Below, in pieces: positions 20,797 through 31,620 of a DNA stretch of 64,000 nt (within the stretch, counting starts at the first letter, position 1; each line of letters begins with the position of its first letter). Source of the stretch: Lota lota (taxonomy: Eukaryota > Chordata > Actinopteri > Gadiformes > Lotidae). Where the stretch lies: positions 147,342 through 211,341 of the forward strand of contig JACYXH010000002.1 of NCBI GenBank assembly GCA_026745465.1, written 5' to 3'. The notes under the pieces were generated by a model that worked only from the letters and a program-made list of their open reading frames with translations, did not search any database and was not told the origin of the DNA. A program made the translations under genes and the position numbers.

Positions 20797-20927
20797 GCTC
20801 AACTCTAATTAGCCTGCTGGACAATATGTATGATACTCTTGTGCCATTCAACCTGTTAGTCCAGTAGTATTATTCAGCACAGCCTCAGAAAATGTGTGCA
20901 GGGATGTATAATTAATAAACAAGAAGG

Positions 20928-20975
20928 GGATGTAGCTCCACATGCTTCCGTGTTCAATCTGCGTCATCTACTAAA
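20928..20975 (+). pseudogene. tRNA-Ala, internally deleted
   Basis: GGGGATGTAGCTC is followed directly by the anticodon arm remnant and GTTCAATCTGCGTCATCT, so most of the D and variable regions are missing. Confidence 0.6.
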
Positions 20976-21106
20976 TCTGATCAGCGCACTGTGTTGTCCA
21001 GAGTGGATCACCTTATTTTAAGTATATTACACAAAGTTATCCAAACCTAAACTGGTGCAATCTGTTACTCTTTGAAGGAAATTTAGACATGAAGCTGGAG
21101 AGCGTA

Positions 21107-21188
21107 ACTTGTCGTAGGTTATCGCTTAAGGGGATGTCCTAGAGATCCATTGAGGTCTGAATGCACAGGTTTGAATCCTGCATTTAAC
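21107..21188 (+). pseudogene. tRNA-Ser(AGA)-like, decayed
   Basis: Contains GTCCTAGAGATCCATTGAGGTCT and CAGGTTTGAATCCTGC. The acceptor and D arm are degraded. The reverse-complement counterpart at about 63605-63674 is cut at the telomere-like motif. Confidence 0.5.
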
Positions 21189-21301
21189 GGTGGCCAAACT
21201 CTGATAATAACTCTTAATGCCAGTCAATAACCTTTTTCTCTGTGCGTCATTAACCAAAGCTTATGGTCCTTGTTGCAATAATGTACAATATTTGCAAGTA
21301 A

Positions 21302-21373
21302 TGGGATGTAGCTCAGTGGTGGAGCACCTGCTTTGCATGTATGAGGCCCCGGCTTCAATCCCCGGCATCTCCA
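21302..21373 (+). tRNA. tRNA-Ala(TGC), near-intact
   Basis: Loop TTTGCAT gives a TGC anticodon, and G3-U70 is present. Two flaws are visible: the first base is T, so the terminal acceptor pair is lost, and the innermost T-stem pair is C-C. Confidence 0.7.
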
Positions 21374-21503
21374 ACCTTTGATCCAATTAATGTGTGTAGT
21401 GTGATCATTTTATCAAAAGTACATCACGCATTGCTTTACATACCTTAAATGTTGCAGATTGTTACTGTTCAAACAAATGTGAGACTGAAGCCAACCCCCA
21501 CGT

Positions 21504-21585
21504 GTTTTCGTGGCCGAGTGGTTAAGGCGATGTACTAGAAATCCATTGGGGTCTCCCTGCACAGGTTAGAATCCTGCCGACAATG
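21504..21585 (+). tRNA. tRNA-Ser(AGA), slightly degenerate
   Basis: An 82-nt copy with GTGGCCGAGTGGTTAAGG, loop CTAGAAA (AGA) and a Ser-type long variable arm. One mismatch lies in each of the acceptor, anticodon and T stems. Confidence 0.65.
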
Positions 21586-21663
21586 ATTGCGGATCAGTCT
21601 GTGCAAAGGTTATTATACCCTAGTGCAATTTAACACATTCTCATGCTAATCTTACAGTGAAAA

Positions 21664-21722
21664 TGCAGGTATATGTAAATATTTGCATGTAAGAGGCCAT
21701 GGGTTCAATCGCTGGCATCTGC
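21664..21722 (+). pseudogene. tRNA-Ala 3' remnant
   Basis: GCATGTAAGAGGCCATGGG and the following T-arm and CATCTGC end are Ala-derived. The 5' half is replaced by unrelated sequence. The same 3' half is found fused to a better Ala 5' half at 63407-63505 (minus). Confidence 0.55.
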
Positions 21723-21821
21723 TAGATGACGTTAAAAGCCGTTGATAACAAAAGGTTCTCCCAATTTGAAATGTTGGATTCTGTTGCTCTTCAAAGAACT
21801 GATCGGTCTGAATACTGGTGT

Positions 21822-21903
21822 AGTCATGTCCAAGTGCTGAAGGCCATGGACTAGAAAACCATTTGTGTGTCCCCAAGAAGGTTTGAATCCTGCCGACAAC
21901 GGT
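21822..21903 (+). pseudogene. tRNA-Ser(AGA), decayed
   Basis: The loop CTAGAAA and a T arm with TTTGAAT are readable; D-arm pairs are lost. The inverted counterpart is at 63222-63302. Confidence 0.55.
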
Positions 21904-22046
21904 TGCCCAGTGCTAATATCAGCAGGCAGGCCAATTCTCTGTAAAAGTAATGATACCCTATGGCCAGTCGTTAACCTATTCCTCCCTTGAATCATTAAGC
22001 AAAGCTTCAGGTATCCGTTGCACAGATGTACAATTTAAGTAACATA

Positions 22047-22118
22047 GGGGATAAAGCTCATCGGTAGAGCGTATGATTCCCATGTAGGAGGCCCGAGGTT
22101 TAATCCCTGCCATCTCCC
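22047..22118 (+). pseudogene. tRNA-Ala body with CCC in the anticodon place
   Basis: 72 nt with the Ala acceptor 3' strand CATCTCC and Ala D arm; the loop reads TTCCCAT (CCC, a Gly anticodon). The anticodon and T stems have mismatches. The inverted counterpart is at 63003-63074. Confidence 0.6.
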
Positions 22119-22461
22119 CATTTATTTAAATACCCTCCCCACTTTTATATATGTTCTTAAAGAAATAACGGGTGCATTTTACCCCTTCTTCAATGTGTCT
22201 TTCTTTCCTCCTGACGAAAATTCCTGGTTGTGATTTTACATAAAACCAACATTAGTTATTTTAGTAATCTAATTTCTTCGATAAAATCAAAACATTGTTG
22301 CGTTAATTTAAAACACAGTTGTAGTATTTTCTGCAGCCCCACCATGCATCTATTTTTCTTGTTTATTTTATCCTGTCTTTTAAAAAGAATTCTGTCTTTC
22401 CCTTCACCATTTCCCACCAATGTGCACGTGTTTCGTACAAGTCTTGGAGGTCTGCCTTTGA

Positions 22462-22520
22462 CTGAATTGCTCCCTGTACTGTCTGCCTAACTCCTTATCT
22501 TCTATCAGGGAGCAATTCAG
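22462..22520. repeat. Perfect 15-bp inverted repeat, 29-nt loop
   Basis: CTGAATTGCTCCCTG (22462-22476) and its exact reverse complement (22506-22520) enclose a pyrimidine-rich loop. The same hairpin occurs at 45905-45963 (one mismatch) and 62605-62663 (perfect, inverted copy). Confidence 0.85.
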
Positions 22521-22554
22521 TTTACACAGCCCACTACCTTAAATCACACCTGAA

Positions 22555-23009
22555 GAGAGTAAAAGGGTGCAGGAGAGAATAGCATGATCAGAAAAGAAAA
22601 CGGGTTAGTCTAGCATCGGTCAGCGGGCAGTCTCTGGTTTAAATATAGTCTATGCGACAATCTCTGGAACCGTCACTACTGAACCAGGTGAAGCCCTCCT
22701 CTCTTGGATGCAAGGTTTTAAAACAGTCTTTGAGTTTAAACTTCCTGCATAGTCCTGCAATAAAACAGACAACTTGTCTACTTTAAAAGTATACATCTTT
22801 AAGAGCTTAAAATCTCTTCCCATAAAAGTCAAGTGTGCTAAAAGTGCCCTCCCGTCTCTCACCACAGTGCTGCCCTTCACCAGAATGTAGGGGTAATTGA
22901 TTAAAATGGCCACGCTGTCATTTCTGTTTTCATTTGACCCGCTCCATAGTGATTTGTGTAGCCATTTCTCCTCACATCTCCTGTATTGTTTAAAAAAGGC
23001 AATGCACAT
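22555..23009 (-). mobile_element. LINE endonuclease-domain fragment
   Basis: The minus-strand frame has the layout of a LINE APE endonuclease: SVAILIN, KGSTVVRDGRALLAHLTF and GRDFKLL words near its middle. The copy at 62103-62585 adds SRIDYI and SDHALL, the C-terminal catalytic region. No RT follows. The type is Tx1/L1-like by resemblance. A stop near 22650 interrupts the frame. Confidence 0.7.
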
Positions 23010-23054
23010 TCTTGTTATTAAAACACATCTGACTTAAAATTGTTTAGAAAGGAT

Positions 23055-23127
23055 ATCGTCGGGGAATTCAACCCTGGGCTCATGTATTACAGGCAGGGAT
23101 ACTTTCCACTACACTAACCAGTAGGAG
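23055..23127 (-). pseudogene. tRNA-Asp-like, decayed
   Basis: The minus strand GGTTAGTGTAGTGGAAAGTAT…CTGTAATAC…TTGAATTCCCCGAC follows tRNA-Asp. The anticodon place reads GTA. Confidence 0.5.
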
Positions 23128-24145
23128 TCACTTCAAAACACAGCAGAACTGAAAGACATGGCCAACCTAATAAATGGAGGTTGACTGTGTAAAGTCCTTA
23201 GAAGTGTTAGAGTTCCCACCGAGCAGTTGTTCAGACCCAAAATGAATCACACACGGATTAGCCAGGCCCTGACTGTGGAGTTTAAGGCTCTGTTACCTGC
23301 CCTTGATTCATTTCACTTAACAAAAGGAAGTGCAGGATGCGTGTGTTAAAATCCCACTACTGCTAGTCAATTATCTGCATTTAAAAAGTATTTTGAAAGG
23401 CCTTTCTGTAAGGTTCATACAGAGGCCTTACAATGTCATGCTCAAATGCTTAGAAACCCTTCTTGAAAACAACAAATTTTCTCAAAGATCAACACAAATT
23501 CCATGTCTGTTCATCTTTCATTCCAGTGTACCAATTGAGTCTTACTAATTCAAAGAAGAATAAATGCTAGGTCATAAGCAATCATCGAAGTTGAACAATT
23601 AACTAAACTGAATGTGCTTCGCAGATATATGAGTATACTATGCAATCAATAGGATGACAGTGGAGCGTTTGAAAACTGTAACATTGTCTAATGTTATTAT
23701 CTGTTTACATGCCATGAAGACATGCAGAGAGATGATGTACTCAATATAGGTGAGGTTGAAGAAGTAACCGTCTACAAGGCTACATTAGGATTTGAAATCA
23801 TATCACTGGATTCAAAGGTCAGAGTGGTGACTGTTATGCCATTGAACCTTGATTATTTTGTAGAACGTTGTCCAAAGTGTAAAATAGACGTCCATATTAC
23901 ATTTCAGCAATGACCTTTCCTTTTTTATTGACCTGAACATTTATCCCAATATGTTTTATTTAACAATGAAAGTAGGTTTGTAGGTTCATGGCAACAAAGA
24001 CCAATGATAAAATCATAATACTAGCCTGCCAAGAAAAATTACAGTTTAAAGGGTCTTGAAATACAATCAGACAAGAAACACTGGTTCAATCCTGGGCATT
24101 GGGTGTCAGTACACATCATTCAGTTCAGAACTAAGCTGCTTAAAA

Positions 24146-24217
24146 GGGCTCATCCGGGATTTGAACCCGGGACCTCTCGCACCCGAAGCGAGAATCATAC
24201 CCCTAGACCAATGAGCC
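24146..24217 (-). tRNA. tRNA-Pro(CGG)
   Basis: Minus-strand 72-nt cloverleaf with acceptor GGCTCAT/ATGAGCC, loop TTCGGGT (CGG), a perfect T arm (CCGGG-TTCAAAT-CCCGG) and discriminator C. It appears functional. Confidence 0.9.
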
Positions 24218-24396
24218 GCAATTTCTGTAACTGATTGGGTAATTTCTAAAGCTCGTTTAATGATACACAATAGCTCAATCACTTAAACAACATTTTAAGT
24301 ACCAAAATTTGTCACCAAGTTCAAATAGTCTTCCTTCATTTGAACCGCATTAAAGTCTAACTTTGTAATACACAAATCATTAAAGATGTCCTGTGA

Positions 24397-24476
24397 TGTA
24401 GTGTGGCCGAGCTGTTCAAGGTGCTGGATTTAGGCTCCTGTTCGAGGAGCCGTTCTTTCCAATCCTTCCACTGCCA
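24397..24476 (+). pseudogene. tRNA-Leu(TAG)-like, decayed
   Basis: GTGTGGCCGAGCTGTTCAAGG and GGATTTAGGCTCC mark the Leu ancestry. The T arm is lost. 80 nt. Confidence 0.55.
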
Positions 24477-24535
24477 GTCAATCCTTTGAGTTTAATCATA
24501 ATTTTAAACGCTATTAAAGAAGTGGTGTTCCTTGT

Positions 24536-24617
24536 TGTAGTGTGGCAGAGCCATCCAATGCACTGGATTTAGGCTCCAGTCTTGTAGGAGATGTGTGCTC
24601 AAATCTCACCACTGAAA
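24536..24617 (+). pseudogene. tRNA-Leu(TAG)-like, decayed
   Basis: 82 nt with CTGGA-TTTAGGC-TCCAG intact. The T stem and D arm have drifted. Confidence 0.6.
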
Positions 24618-25392
24618 TGTAATCCTCTGCATTAAAAACTTTTTTAATCGCCCTTTCTCAAAGGTCAATACAGTTGCTTGACATTGTCATGATGAAATGC
24701 TTAGAAAACCCTTTTGAAACAACAAATTTCCTCAAAGACGTACACAAATTCCATGTTTGTTCATCCTTCATTCCAGCTTACCAATTGCATCTTAACAATG
24801 CAAAGAAGAAGAAATGCTAGACCATAAGCACTAATCTAAGTTGAACAGGTAACTAAACTGAATGTGCTTTTCAGATCTTTGAGTGTACTATGCAATCATT
24901 AGGAAGACAGTGGAGCGTTTGAGAACCATAACATTGTCAAATGTTATCTGATTACATGCCATGAAGACATGCAGAGAGATGATTTACTCAATATAGGTGA
25001 GGTTGAAGAAGTAACCATCTACAAGGCTGCATTAGGATTTGAAATCATATCACTGGATTCAAAGGTCAGAGTGGTGACTGTTACGCCATTGAACCTTGAT
25101 TATTTTGTAGAACGTTGTTCAAAGTATAAAATAGACGTCCATATTACATTTCAGCAATGACCTTTCCTTTTTTATTGACCTGAACATTTATCCCAATATG
25201 TTTTATTTAACAATGAAAGTAGGTTTGTAGGTTCATGGCAACTAAGACCAATGACAAAATCGTAATACTAGCCTGCCAAGAAAAATGACAGTTTAAAGGG
25301 TCTTGAAATACAATCAGACTAGAAACACTGGTTCAATCCTGGGCATTGGGTGTCAGTACACATCATTCAGTTCGGAACTAAGCTGCTTAAAA

Positions 25393-25463
25393 GGGCTCAT
25401 CCGGGATTTGAACCCGGGACTCTCGCACCCGAAGCGAGAATCATATCCCTAGACCAACGAGCC
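25393..25463 (-). tRNA. tRNA-Pro(CGG), one base short
   Basis: Same gene as 24146 but with one C missing next to the variable region (71 nt). The acceptor pairs, including a G-U pair. It may be functional or a very recent pseudogene. Confidence 0.7.
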
Positions 25464-25642
25464 GCAATTTCTGTAACTGATTGGGTAATTTCTGAAGCTC
25501 GTTTAATGATACACAATAGCGCAATCACTTAAACAACATTTTATGTACCAAAATTTGTCACCAAGTTAAAATAGTCTTCCTTCATTTGAACCGCATTAAA
25601 GTCTAACTTTGTAATACACAAATCATTAAAGATGTCCTGTGA

Positions 25643-25722
25643 TGTAGTGTGGCCGAGCTGTTCAAGGTGCTGGATTTAGGCTCCTGTTCGAGGAGCCGTT
25701 CTTTCCAATCCTTCCACTGCCA
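25643..25722 (+). pseudogene. tRNA-Leu(TAG)-like, decayed
   Basis: Tandem counterpart of 24397-24476, identical by eye over the tRNA-like part. Confidence 0.55.
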
Positions 25723-25781
25723 GTCAATCCTTTGAGTTTAATCATAATTTTAAACGCTATTAAAGAAGTGGTGTTCCTTGT

Positions 25782-25863
25782 TGTAGTGTGGCAGAGCCAT
25801 CCAATGCACTGGATTTAGGCTCCAGTCTTGTAGGAGATGTGTGCTCAAATCTCACCACTCAAA
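25782..25863 (+). pseudogene. tRNA-Leu(TAG)-like, decayed
   Basis: Tandem counterpart of 24536-24617, with small differences at the 3' acceptor. Confidence 0.6.
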
Positions 25864-26671
25864 GGTAATCCTCTGCATTGAAAAAATATTTTAATCGCCC
25901 TTTCTCAAAGGTCAATACAGTTGCTTGACATTGTCGTGATGAAATGCTTAGAAAACCCTTTTGAAACAACAAATTTCCTCAAAAACGTACACAAATTCCA
26001 CGTTTGTTCATCTTACATTCCAGCTTACCAATTGCATCTTAAAAATGCAAAGAAGAAGAAATGCTAGATCATAAGCACTAATCTAAGTTGAAAAGGTAAC
26101 TAAACTGAATGTGCTTTTCAGATCTTTGAGTGTACTATGCAATCATTAGGAAGACAGTGGAGCGTTTGAGAACCATAACATTGTCAAATGTTATCTGATT
26201 ACATGCCATGAAGACATGCAGAGAGATGATGTACTTAATATAGGTGAGGTTGAAGAAGTAACCATCTACAAGGCTACAATAGGATTTGAAATCAGATCAC
26301 TGGATTCAAAGGTCGGAGTGGTGACTGTTACGCCATGGAACCTTGATGGAGAGAGCTGCTCACAGCTTATTTTGTAGAATGTTGTCCAAAGTGTAAAATA
26401 GACGTAGCCCATATTACATTTCAGCAATGACCGTTCCTTTTTTATTGACCTGAACATTTATCCCAATATGTTTTATTTAACAATGAAAGTAGGTTTGTAG
26501 GTTCATTGCAACTAAGACCAATGACAAAATCGTAATACTAGCCTGCCAAGACAAATGAGAGTTTAAAGGGTCTTGAAATAAAGTTATTACAATCAGACAA
26601 GACACACTGGTTCAATCCTGGGCATTGGGTGTCAGTACACATCATTCAGTTCAGAACTAAACTGCTTATTG

Positions 26672-26743
26672 GGGCTCATCCGGGATTTGAACCCGGGACC
26701 TCTCACACCCGAAGCGAGAATCATACCCCTAGACCAACTAGCC
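26672..26743 (-). tRNA. tRNA-Pro(CGG), acceptor flaw
   Basis: 72 nt with loop TTCGGGT and a good T arm; the anticodon stem has one G-U pair. One acceptor pair is lost (GGCTAGT against ATGAGCC), which lowers confidence in function. Confidence 0.65.
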
Positions 26744-26922
26744 GCAATTTCTATAACTGATTGGGTAATTTCTGAAGCTAGTTTAATGAGACACAATAGC
26801 TCAATCACTTAAACAACATTTTACGTACCAACATTTGTCAGCAGATTAAAATAGTCTTTCTTCATTTGAACCGCATTAAAGTCTGACTTAGTAATACATG
26901 AATCATTAAAGATGTCCTTTGA

Positions 26923-27002
26923 TGCAGTGTTGCCGAGTTCTTCAAGGTGCTCGATTTAGGTTCCTGCTTGAGGAGCTGTTCTTTCAAATCCTTCCACTGC
27001 CA
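26923..27002 (+). pseudogene. tRNA-Leu(TAG)-like, decayed
   Basis: Third-unit counterpart of 24397, more diverged. Confidence 0.5.
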
Positions 27003-27062
27003 GTCAATCCTTTGCATTTAATCATAATTTTGAAATACCATTTAAGAAGTGGTGCTCCTTGT

Positions 27063-27144
27063 GGTAGTGTGGCTGTGCGGTCCAATGTGCTGGATTTATG
27101 CTCCAGTCTCTTAGGAGGTGAGTGTTCAAATCCCACCAATGCCA
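27063..27144 (+). pseudogene. tRNA-Leu-like with TAT in the anticodon place
   Basis: 82 nt with GGTAGTGTGGCTGTGCGGTCC and CTGGA-TTTATGC-TCCAG. The single change in the loop turns TAG into TAT. The T stem is incomplete. Confidence 0.55.
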
Positions 27145-27490
27145 CTCAATCCTCTGCATTGAGGAAGTATTTTAAAAGGCCTTTCTCAAAGGTTCATACA
27201 GTGGCCTGACAATATCATACTCAAATGCTTAGAAACCCCTCTTGAAAACAACAAACTTCCTCAAAGATGTACACAAAGTCCGTGTTTGTTCATCTTTCAT
27301 TCCAGCTTACCAATCGGGTCTTAATAATGCAAAGAAGAAGAAATGCTAGGTCATAAGCAGTAATTAAAGTTGAAAAGGTAACTAAACTGAATGTGCGCCA
27401 CAGATCTTTGAGTGTACTATGCAATCAGTAGGAAGACAGAAGAGCATTTGAGAACCATAACATTGCCAAACGTTTTTATCTGTTTACATG

Positions 27491-28083
27491 TGTTAGCTAG
27501 GGGTATCAGGACATAAACATAAAACCAGGTGTAATTGGTATTTGAAAGGAATTGTATTGTAAATAGGGCAAATTAAAAAAGGAGTTTACAAAAAGAAGAT
27601 CGGGCCGATGGGTGCTTTGGAAATCAAAAACAGAATATAACAAAAATATCCTGAAAAAGGAAGACTTGCTACCTTCATAAGAAAACAAAAGGTTAAACAA
27701 AAATCCTCTCTCACTAAGGTACTTGGCAAAACAAAACATTACTCACAGTACCCCTGAACCTAATGTGACTACACACGACACGCCTGTTAAATGCAAAGAT
27801 GTTTATCAGTTAACACTCTAGCCTTGGCCCACTTCCTTACTCTCACAAACATTTACCAAAATGAATCTGGTCTGGCAGCTGCCCTCAGCTACAATTAATC
27901 AGGCCTTTTAAGCGGGAGGCAGCCTTCTTCAATAGGCCAGACAGGCCTTGGTATGCCGCACAAATCATCTTCCTCCTCCAGGAACTGGGCGGGACTTCCT
28001 TAGTCCAACGAATCCTCAGCTTTGCATCTCCCATATCACAACCTGTTAACATACACATGAGGGTGCCGACGGCAGCCGTAACA
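27491..28083 (-). mobile_element. 3' LTR of the Gmr1-like element (fossil)
   Basis: 593 bp that on the minus strand begin TGTTACGGCTGCCG and end GCTAACA, starting right after the polypurine tract. The left side interrupts a Pro/Leu array unit at TGTTTACATG, as comparison with 24940-24965 shows. Confidence 0.8.
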
Positions 28084-30039
28084 CCCCCCCCCCCCCCCCC
28101 CATAAACACAAACTCTAAGTTTGAGTAACACACAAATCACAATAATCCACAATATACACAAAATTGTGCTGTAACCTGGACAACGCGTCAGCCACTACGT
28201 TCTCCAAACCTCTCTTGTGGCGGACATCCAAGTTGTACTCTTGTACAATCAGCGCCCAACGCATTCAGCGCTGATTGTGGTTATACATACGGGAGAGAAA
28301 GACCAGGGGGTTATGATCAGTGTATACAATGACTGGCAAAGAGGTAGATCCAACATACAGTACTGTAAGGCCAACAACAAAGCAAATGTCTCTTTTTCGA
28401 TGGTGGAATAGTTAAGTTGATGCTTGTTAAACTTTCTGGAAAAATAGAACACTGGGTGATCTATTCCCTCTGCATCTTCCTGTAGTAGAACAGCGCCAGC
28501 CCCCACCCGGCTTCCATCTACCTCGAGTTCGAACGGCCTTGCAAATTCCGGAGCCGCCAGCACGGGGGTGTGACATAGGAGTGCCTTGAGGTTGTCAAAC
28601 GCGATCTGACAGTCTGAAGACCACACAAACTCCACCTTGAGGCCCAATAAACGAGTTAGTGGCTGAGCAACAGTCAAAATGTTACTGCAGAAAGCTCTGT
28701 AGTAACCTGCCACCAAAGAAACTAGCGCAGCGCTTTACGCGTTGCGGGAACCGGACATAATGAAATGGCACTGATTTTGGCTTCTACAGGTTGCACCTGT
28801 CCCTGCCCTACCTGTCTACCCAAATAGGTGACGGTAGCTTTACCAAACTCACATTTGGATAAATTTAATGTGAGGTTGGCCTAAGCGAGTCTATTAAAGT
28901 CTTGCTTCAAGATGCGTATCTGCTCCTCCCACGTATCTGTGTACACAATTAAATCATCCAAATACGCATTACAATTTCTCAACCCAGATAACACAGTACT
29001 CACTAAACGCTGGAATCTAGCGGGTGCATTGCACATGCCGAACGCCATGACCTTATGCTGGGCAAAATGGTCGGGAGTAACAAATGCCAAAATATCAGCT
29101 GCACGGTCAGTCAAGGGTACTTGCCAGTAACCTTTTAACAGGTCCAGTTTGCTCACAAACGTAACATTCCCCAGATTATCAATACAATCTTCCATTCTGG
29201 GTAATGGATATGAGTCACGCACTGTAACAGCTTTCACATTACGAAAATCAGTAATAAAACAAGGCGAGCCGTCGGGCATAGTCTCAAAATGACAGGGGGA
29301 ACTCCAAGAACTAGAACTGGGTTCAGCAAACCCATATTTTAGTAGATATTGCACATCCCCTTTCATTATTTCTCACTTAGCTTGGTTTGCACGGTACGGA
29401 TGTTGTTTAATTGGACACTGGTCTGTCAGCTCAATATCATGTTTTATTACAGTTGTTGTGGACGGAACATCAGTAAGCACACATTAACATTGTCCGACAA
29501 GGCTGATTTCATCCTGTCTATGTTCATCAGGTAAATGTTGTAGCCGGAAGGGTAACTCTGATATCGCTTCCGAGTTAGGGAGTCGAGTGCCTAGGGAGTC
29601 GATGCGGCCGCAAATCATCACAGTTCGATGGAAGCGCAGGATCAGTTACGTTCAAAGCGGCACTCTGCGGAGGGAAAATAGCGAATGGCGGCTCTGAGTT
29701 GTCCACAGGACAGTTCTTATCACTTTCCTTAAGTTGATACAACTATAGCATGTTAATATGACAGACGCACGTTTTTCTCCTCCGCTCAGGAGAATTGAGA
29801 ATGTAGTCTGTTTCACTGAGGCGTTTACAGACCTCATATGGGCCGGTAAATTTGGCAGAGAGCCCTGAAGCAGGTGTAGGTAGTAACACCAACACTAAAT
29901 CACCAGGATGAAAAGAGCGATTTACAGTAGAACGGTCATAGTGACGCTTTATCACTGCTTGCAGACCAGACAGTGACTGTTTAGTGAGTGTATTAGCAAT
30001 ATGTAGTATTAGATACGTCACTATGTGAAGCTTGTTGTC

Positions 30040-31620
30040 TTGTAACGGTTGTTAACAAGCTGGTGGGGAGATTCGCCCTGCCCCTAACTACTGTATACCA
30101 GACACCTACCCCGCTTACTCCGGCGCCCCACCTCTGGGCATAACCCTGGCCAGGACCGTGGCTGCCGATCGTGTCTGTGTAGTAGCTCTCCTCTGGGACC
30201 CGTGCACTTGGAAGTTCGCTGGGATTGTTTAAGAGTTTGGAAAAATAACTCTAGGGATATGTTTCTTGAACAAGGACTAGGTAACCTCTTAGAATGACGA
30301 TGCTTGTTCCGTCTCTACCGTTGTCCGAAAGGAGAGGGCGTTGGCCGATGAAAAATGATTTTATTTGCTAATATACCTGATGGATTACATGGGGGAACAT
30401 TGCATAAAGCTGAAAAATACCTTAATAAAAAGTAACATAATAAAAACCAGAATGATTAAACAGATACTATCAATAAGCAATCTAAAATAAAGGTTAAAAC
30501 AATGATCACACATATTGCTTACTTGTGGTGCGGAGCCGTATCAATTGCCGGGGAAAGAGGAGAAAAAACTCTTCTTGGATCACGGCCGAAAAAGTTATAT
30601 TTGTTTTTTCTGTCCGTAATTCTTCTGTGAGCCCGCAGCTGTAAGCCTTCATAGCTTCTTAGGGCTATGGAAGGAATCCTCTCCGGAGATTGGGCGGTCA
30701 AGGCTAGCTTCTGGTAAAAATGCGAGGCTGATATACGTTTTTGAGAAGAATCTATCTTCTCTTCTTTTCCAAAATCTTTGTAAGTCTTTTTGGTCTTTTC
30801 TTCTTCTCCGGACTTTAGGTGGCCTTCCTGCATGGAGCCCCCATGGCTCAGATTCCTCAATATTCCTGCCCTGGGCAGGCCTTTATATATAACAAATATG
30901 ACCTTGACCAGTCCACTCCCTTTTATTACTTATTCATGATGCTGTCATCACCTAATTATGCTGACCTCACCTATGCTCTCCTCCATTTTGTCAACTTTAT
31001 GAACTGCAGCTGGTGTTCTTCTGCTGATGTCAGCTACTCTTCTAGTTAGTGGTTTACTAGCTATTTTTGGTACTTTCCACCCTTCCTTGACTAGGCTATA
31101 TTTTCCACGTACGACAATTTAGGTGGTTTCTCCAAACAATAATGCAACCACGTATGATATAATACATAAAATAGTTTGGTGATTTCCAACACTAACAATA
31201 CATAAAACAGTAATTATCCTCAGAGATCTGTAAGTCACATTAGACCTGATGGTGAGCCAATGTACCCTAGTTAACAGTGTTATACTATCACTAGCAACAA
31301 TTTGTGCACCTGCCAACCGGGTTTACTAACATTTTATGCAGTATAGTATATAGTATATAGAGCGATAGTATATAGAATATAGTAAAACATATAATGTGCC
31401 TCGGTTATAGCTCTTTGTTTAGGTGCATAGTGTTATATAGTACAACATACATTGTTTCACTGCCGATCATATCCAGTGTATTATGACCAGTGTATTTACT
31501 TGTAAGTGCTCTTATATTTGTAAGTGCTCGTATAATTATTAAATCACCAGTGTACTACTTGTCAGTGCTCTTAGTTTATATTTTAACAGTGCTCAAAACA
31601 TATAGGTTTAATAGTAACAT
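30040..31620. mobile_element. Foreign segment inserted in the Gmr1-like element
   Basis: About 1.6 kb separates two neighbouring parts of the integrase region and has no coding resemblance to Gypsy. It begins TGTAACGG and ends AGTAACA, contains a minus-strand AATAAA near 30360 and a TATATATAA near 30885. This suggests an LTR-type insertion, but flanking duplications are not clear. Confidence 0.45.

Larger units (their letters stand above)
23210..27490 (-). repeat. Tandem Pro/Leu tRNA array, ~1.25-kb units
   Basis: Three consecutive units each hold one tRNA-Pro (24146, 25393, 26672; spacings 1247 and 1279) and two Leu-like pseudogenes in the opposite orientation. Units one and two are closely alike over long spans (for example 24100-24600 against 25350-25850), so they duplicated recently. 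The array is cut at 27490 by the Gmr1-like element and resumes, damaged, at 34190. Confidence 0.9.

Noticed and set aside
23210-27490. Interpretation of the Leu-like copies as a tRNA-derived SINE family.
   Set aside because: They lie at fixed places in tandem units and lack a common SINE body, tail and target duplications.
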